64,000 nucleotides of DNA from NCBI GenBank assembly GCA_029287235.1, contig JARFRM010000224.1, positions 41,587-105,586 on the forward strand, read 5' to 3'. The DNA comes from Thermoanaerobaculales bacterium (GTDB taxonomy: Bacteria > Acidobacteriota > Thermoanaerobaculia > Thermoanaerobaculales > Sulfomarinibacteraceae). Each line of letters begins with the position of its first letter. Position 1 is the first letter of the stretch. Shown in pieces: positions 60,418 through 64,000 of the stretch. Both the position numbers and the translations under genes were made by a program. The notes beneath the pieces were generated by a model, which saw only the letters and a program-made list of their open reading frames with translations, made no database searches and was not told the DNA's origin.

Positions 60418-63400
60418 GGGGTTTCCAGGGGACGGCTCAGGATGCGCTTGACCTCGAGAAGGAACTCACGCAACTCGGGTGCCCGATGGGCTTCGACCAG
60501 CCCGGTCTCCAGGTGGAAATAGCCGTTGACGCGATAGCCCTTCTCTTCGGGCTCGATGGACAGCTTCAGGAAGCCGAAATCACCCGCCAGCGAAACGTTC
60601 TCGGTTTCCGTCGAAGGCCGTCGCCCCAGCGACACCTCGAGGGTCCACTCGAAATCCGGGCGGACCGCCACCAGCAGCGGCCCGGAGCGGTTCGCGGTGG
60701 GGACCACTCGGCCCGCGAGGTCAAAGGTGCCGGGGTAGGTTGCGATCCCACCGCGGCTCTCCAGCGCGGTCCTTGGAACCACCGCCTTCAGCTCGATGAC
60801 CGCGGGGTCACGTGATGGAACGAGCCGATACTTGGGCTCCGTCGTCAGCTCGGCACCTGGATACGAGTTTTGCAGCCAGGTCGCGAACAGACGTTGGTCC
60901 CGGCTGCCGGCGAAGCGATTGCGGAGCCGGTCGGCCGCCCCGCCACTGGCCTCGACACGGACATCGAGGGCAACGAACCCGTCCCGGTGCTCACCGAGGG
61001 CGACCGCGGTCTGCAACAAACCAACGCCGGCGACGGGGGTGACCTGAGGCCGGCTGTCGGGCCCGTCCACCACCAGAACCGTGGCGCCCTGATCCATCCC
61101 GGGCGGCGGCAGGATGGCATGACCCACCGCCGTCCCATCGAGCCAGAGGTCGTCGTCGGGAAGATAGGCGATGGCGTGATTGAAGACCTCGAGCAACGCC
61201 ATCTCACCCACCACGGGCCCGAGATCGGCGGTTCGCACCATGACCATTCGCGCCGGAATGTCGACGGCGTCGAAGAGGGCCACCAGAAGCGCCGCGGTGT
61301 CCTTGCAATCACCGATGCCCTGATTGAGAACCCAGTCCGCGGAAAACGGTCGGAAACGATGCTCGCCGAACTCGAGCCCAACATATCGGATCTCGTTGGT
61401 CACGTATGTGTAGATTCGCGATATCCTCTCGATCCGGTCATCGACGCCGTCGGTGAGGCGTCCGGCCAACTCCTCGATCTGCCGGGAGGTACGCACCCGA
61501 GGGGCCACGTGCCTCGCATACCAGCTGCCGAGCTCGCCCCAATCCGGGTGGGTCGAGTAGCTGAGGTACCGCCCCCGCGAGAAGGGTGGCGCCGGTGGTA
61601 CGTCGAGCGGCACCCGTTCGAGGTCGCGCCACGTCCAGGTGAGCCGTTCGAGCCCCTCGGAATCGATCTGCCGAACGGGTTCGCCTTCGAGATTGATGAG
61701 CTCCCACGCCGGCAACGAGTCCTTCGGGCCCACCAGCTGAACCTCGGCAAGAGCCGTCGGGACCGTCCGTCCCAGACCGATCAGGCCACCGTCGTAGGGG
61801 CCGGTCTCGTTGCTTTCGATGGTCTCGGTCAGGACATAGGCGATCTCGATGAGATCGCCGTCGGCAAGCTCGGGAAAATCGAGCACCCGCAAACGGGTGT
61901 CGTAATAAAGGTTGAACTCTGGTTCGGCAAGCCGCGGGGTGTCTCCCTGCCGGGCACTCAGCTCGGATCCGTCGCGTCGCAGTATCCGGGCCCTGAGCAC
62001 CCGCAACCGTTGACTCTCGGACACGTAGGGCAGCGTGTGACGACGAAGACCGTCGGCCCGTTCGGCCGAGGTGACGAGGGTGACCTGCTGAACCTTCTCC
62101 TCGGTGAGCTGCGATGGCAGAAAGTGGACCTCGACATGGTCGAGCACGGCGACGGCCGGGTCACCGTCAGGCGCGGCATCGGTCATCCGCCACAGCTCTT
62201 CCACCGGGCGCAACCAGCCGAGATCCTCGGTCTCCCCACCGAGCAGCTCGACGAGACGCCGGGCGCGCTGGTCCTGCGGCCGAAGAACCAGAACCTCTCG
62301 GCTCAGTTGCAGGGCGCGATCATCCGCCCCCGCCGAGTGCTCGACGCGGGCGAGCTCCATCAGAAGATCGATGTCCGAAGGAGATCGCCGCAGCCCCTCC
62401 TCGAGTCGCACCCGTGCCCCATCGACATCGCCGACACCGCTCAGAAGGCGGACCAGCCGCAGCCGCAGCCGAGAGTCGTTCGGGTCGGTCTCGAGACCCT
62501 CGGTGAAGAGCTCGAGCAGGGTGCCACCATCGTTGCAGGACTCGGCGAGTCGCTCTCGAAGCTCGACCACCGCCGCCGAGGTCGGGATTGTCTGTTCGAG
62601 TTGTGCGAGGACCTCACCGGCGAGATCCGTGCGGCGAGCATCGAGGGCCCGATGGGCCGCCGCAAGACCCACCGCCTCACAGGCCGGGTAACGGCGGGCG
62701 AGCTCCACCATCTCGGGGAGCAACACGATCCCCCACATCTCCGAGTCGATGTCGAGGGCGACGGCCCTGGCCGCCGGTTCGGTGATCACCGGTTCGAGCA
62801 CGGTCGCCGCCTCATCGAAGAGTCCACGTTCGGCGTACCACGCGGCGAGCTCAATTCGCGCCCAGACAAGGTCCGTTTCGGCCTCGACAGCGTCCCGAAG
62901 CAACTCGTGGACCAGATCCTGGTCAACGGTCAGGAGCCACTCGAGGAGGCGCGCTTCGGCCGGAGCCTCGGTGCGCGCAGATCGGCACGCCAACCGTGCT
63001 CCGCCGGCGCCCACCGCCTGGGGTCGTCGCAGCACCAAATAGGCCGCCAGCGCCACTGTCGCCTCGTCTCGGCCCGCCCGAACCGCCTTTCGAATCTCGC
63101 TCTCCAGGTCCCTGATCTCGGGCGGATCACGGCTTTCGACGGTGCCGGACGAAGGTTCCGAGGCGGACTCACGAACATCTTCGAGCGCCTCTCCGTCAGG
63201 TGCGGTCAATCGAACCCTGAGCCACCAGTCATCGGTTTCGCTCGCCACCGCAACAATCACGGTGTTGGCACCGGGGCGCAGCCAACCACCCACCGACGCC
63301 TGATCCTCCGCTCGCTCGAGGGGGCGGGGAGTCGTCAGAACCTCTCGGCCGTTGAGCCACACCCGCGCGGCCTGCGCGGCGCCGATTCGAATGGCCACCG

Positions 63401-63938
63401 CCTGCTCCCGTTCCGCGGTCACGGTTGTGGCCAGATACACGAGCTGGCGTTGCGCCGGCCACGCGAGCCCGGAGAGTCGGACCCAACCCATGGGGTCGGT
63501 GCCCGGCGCCGAGCGCCAGGTTCCACCGGCCGGAAGCCTGGCCAGATCGTCAAAGTCCGCCAACTCACCAATAGAGATCGGCCCCTGGACCCACCACTGG
63601 GAGAGGCCGCCCATCGCCCGGAAGAGCTCCCGCGCGGCCGCCGGCCTCCCCGATTCCGCCGCCAGACGCGCCCTCATCCCTCGAAGCTCGTCGCTCATCA
63701 GCGGATCCACCCGAGGGGCGGCGGCAAGACGGTCGAGCCCACGTTCAACCACCCCGGAATCCGAAACGGTGTCCCGCCAGAAAAAGGCGAAGACGAGGTG
63801 GTGGAAGTCGTCTGGCTGGACACCATTTGCCATCGCCCGGTCCACGTGACCGAGGATCCGTTGCTCGATCTCACTCGCCGAGGTGGCGGCTGGAATCAAG
63901 GTCAGGGCAAGTACGGCGGCGGCGAAACGACCGACCAT
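60414..63938 (-). CDS. DUF3857 / transglutaminase-like domain protein with TPR-like repeats
   Basis: GIGDCKDTAALLVALFDAVDIPARMVMVRT (Cys), FNHAIAYL (His), LWLDGTA (Asp). Confidence 0.82.
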   Translation of the reverse strand: MVGRFAAAVLALTLIPAATSASEIEQRILGHVDRAMANGVQPDDFHHLVFAFFWRDTVSDSGVVERGLDRLAAAPRVDPLMSDELRGMRARLAAESGRPAAARELFRAMGGLSQWWVQGPISIGELADFDDLARLPAGGTWRSAPGTDPMGWVRLSGLAWPAQRQLVYLATTVTAEREQAVAIRIGAAQAARVWLNGREVLTTPRPLERAEDQASVGGWLRPGANTVIVAVASETDDWWLRVRLTAPDGEALEDVRESASEPSSGTVESRDPPEIRDLESEIRKAVRAGRDEATVALAAYLVLRRPQAVGAGGARLACRSARTEAPAEARLLEWLLTVDQDLVHELLRDAVEAETDLVWARIELAAWYAERGLFDEAATVLEPVITEPAARAVALDIDSEMWGIVLLPEMVELARRYPACEAVGLAAAHRALDARRTDLAGEVLAQLEQTIPTSAAVVELRERLAESCNDGGTLLELFTEGLETDPNDSRLRLRLVRLLSGVGDVDGARVRLEEGLRRSPSDIDLLMELARVEHSAGADDRALQLSREVLVLRPQDQRARRLVELLGGETEDLGWLRPVEELWRMTDAAPDGDPAVAVLDHVEVHFLPSQLTEEKVQQVTLVTSAERADGLRRHTLPYVSESQRLRVLRARILRRDGSELSARQGDTPRLAEPEFNLYYDTRLRVLDFPELADGDLIEIAYVLTETIESNETGPYDGGLIGLGRTVPTALAEVQLVGPKDSLPAWELINLEGEPVRQIDSEGLERLTWTWRDLERVPLDVPPAPPFSRGRYLSYSTHPDWGELGSWYARHVAPRVRTSRQIEELAGRLTDGVDDRIERISRIYTYVTNEIRYVGLEFGEHRFRPFSADWVLNQGIGDCKDTAALLVALFDAVDIPARMVMVRTADLGPVVGEMALLEVFNHAIAYLPDDDLWLDGTAVGHAILPPPGMDQGATVLVVDGPDSRPQVTPVAGVGLLQTAVALGEHRDGFVALDVRVEASGGAADRLRNRFAGSRDQRLFATWLQNSYPGAELTTEPKYRLVPSRDPAVIELKAVVPRTALESRGGIATYPGTFDLAGRVVPTANRSGPLLVAVRPDFEWTLEVSLGRRPSTETENVSLAGDFGFLKLSIEPEEKGYRVNGYFHLETGLVEAHRAPELREFLLEVKRILSRPLETP

Positions 63939-64000
63939 GGAGGTGGATGTGCCGCCGAGGCACCGGAAGGTACAGCGAGGGTTCGTCAGAATGCGCACCG

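Overview
This 64 kb, GC-rich window is densely coded. Gene content and style suggest an Acidobacteriota-like chromosome, but taxonomy is inference only. Most of it is ordinary core and signalling sequence: larB-larC-larE (nickel-pincer cofactor), a sulfatase, an OmpR-type two-component pair, a VWA protein, a radical SAM/SPASM protein, a Ser/Thr kinase with TPRs, an EAL protein, a TerB-like/trypsin fusion, nhaA, a BNR-repeat protein, a dynamin-like GTPase, gamma-glutamyltransferase, a SMUG1-like uracil-DNA glycosylase, mnmA, an NtrBC-like pair, rsgA and two giant DUF3857/transglutaminase-like proteins. No CRISPR array, rRNA or tRNA was recognised. The most interesting items are: (1) a strongly promoted 66-aa secreted Cys-containing peptide gene followed by a beta-propeller-like protein and a 1030-aa carboxypeptidase-regulatory-like protein (20.4-24.9 kb); (2) a divergent cyclase-like/cNMP-binding-DUF4388 gene pair (52.5-55.9 kb); (3) an EAL protein with a C-terminal CZB-like zinc-sensor region; (4) two inverted, equal-length 149-bp MITE-like elements bounding a decayed accessory island (35.9-40.5 kb) with a frameshifted group II intron ORF joined to a RelE-like tail; (5) a B12-binding protein that looks like a radical SAM enzyme with its catalytic core removed in frame; (6) an intact plus catalytically degenerate transglutaminase pair coupled to rsgA. 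All calls come from reading the sequence and supplied ORFs; no database searches were run.
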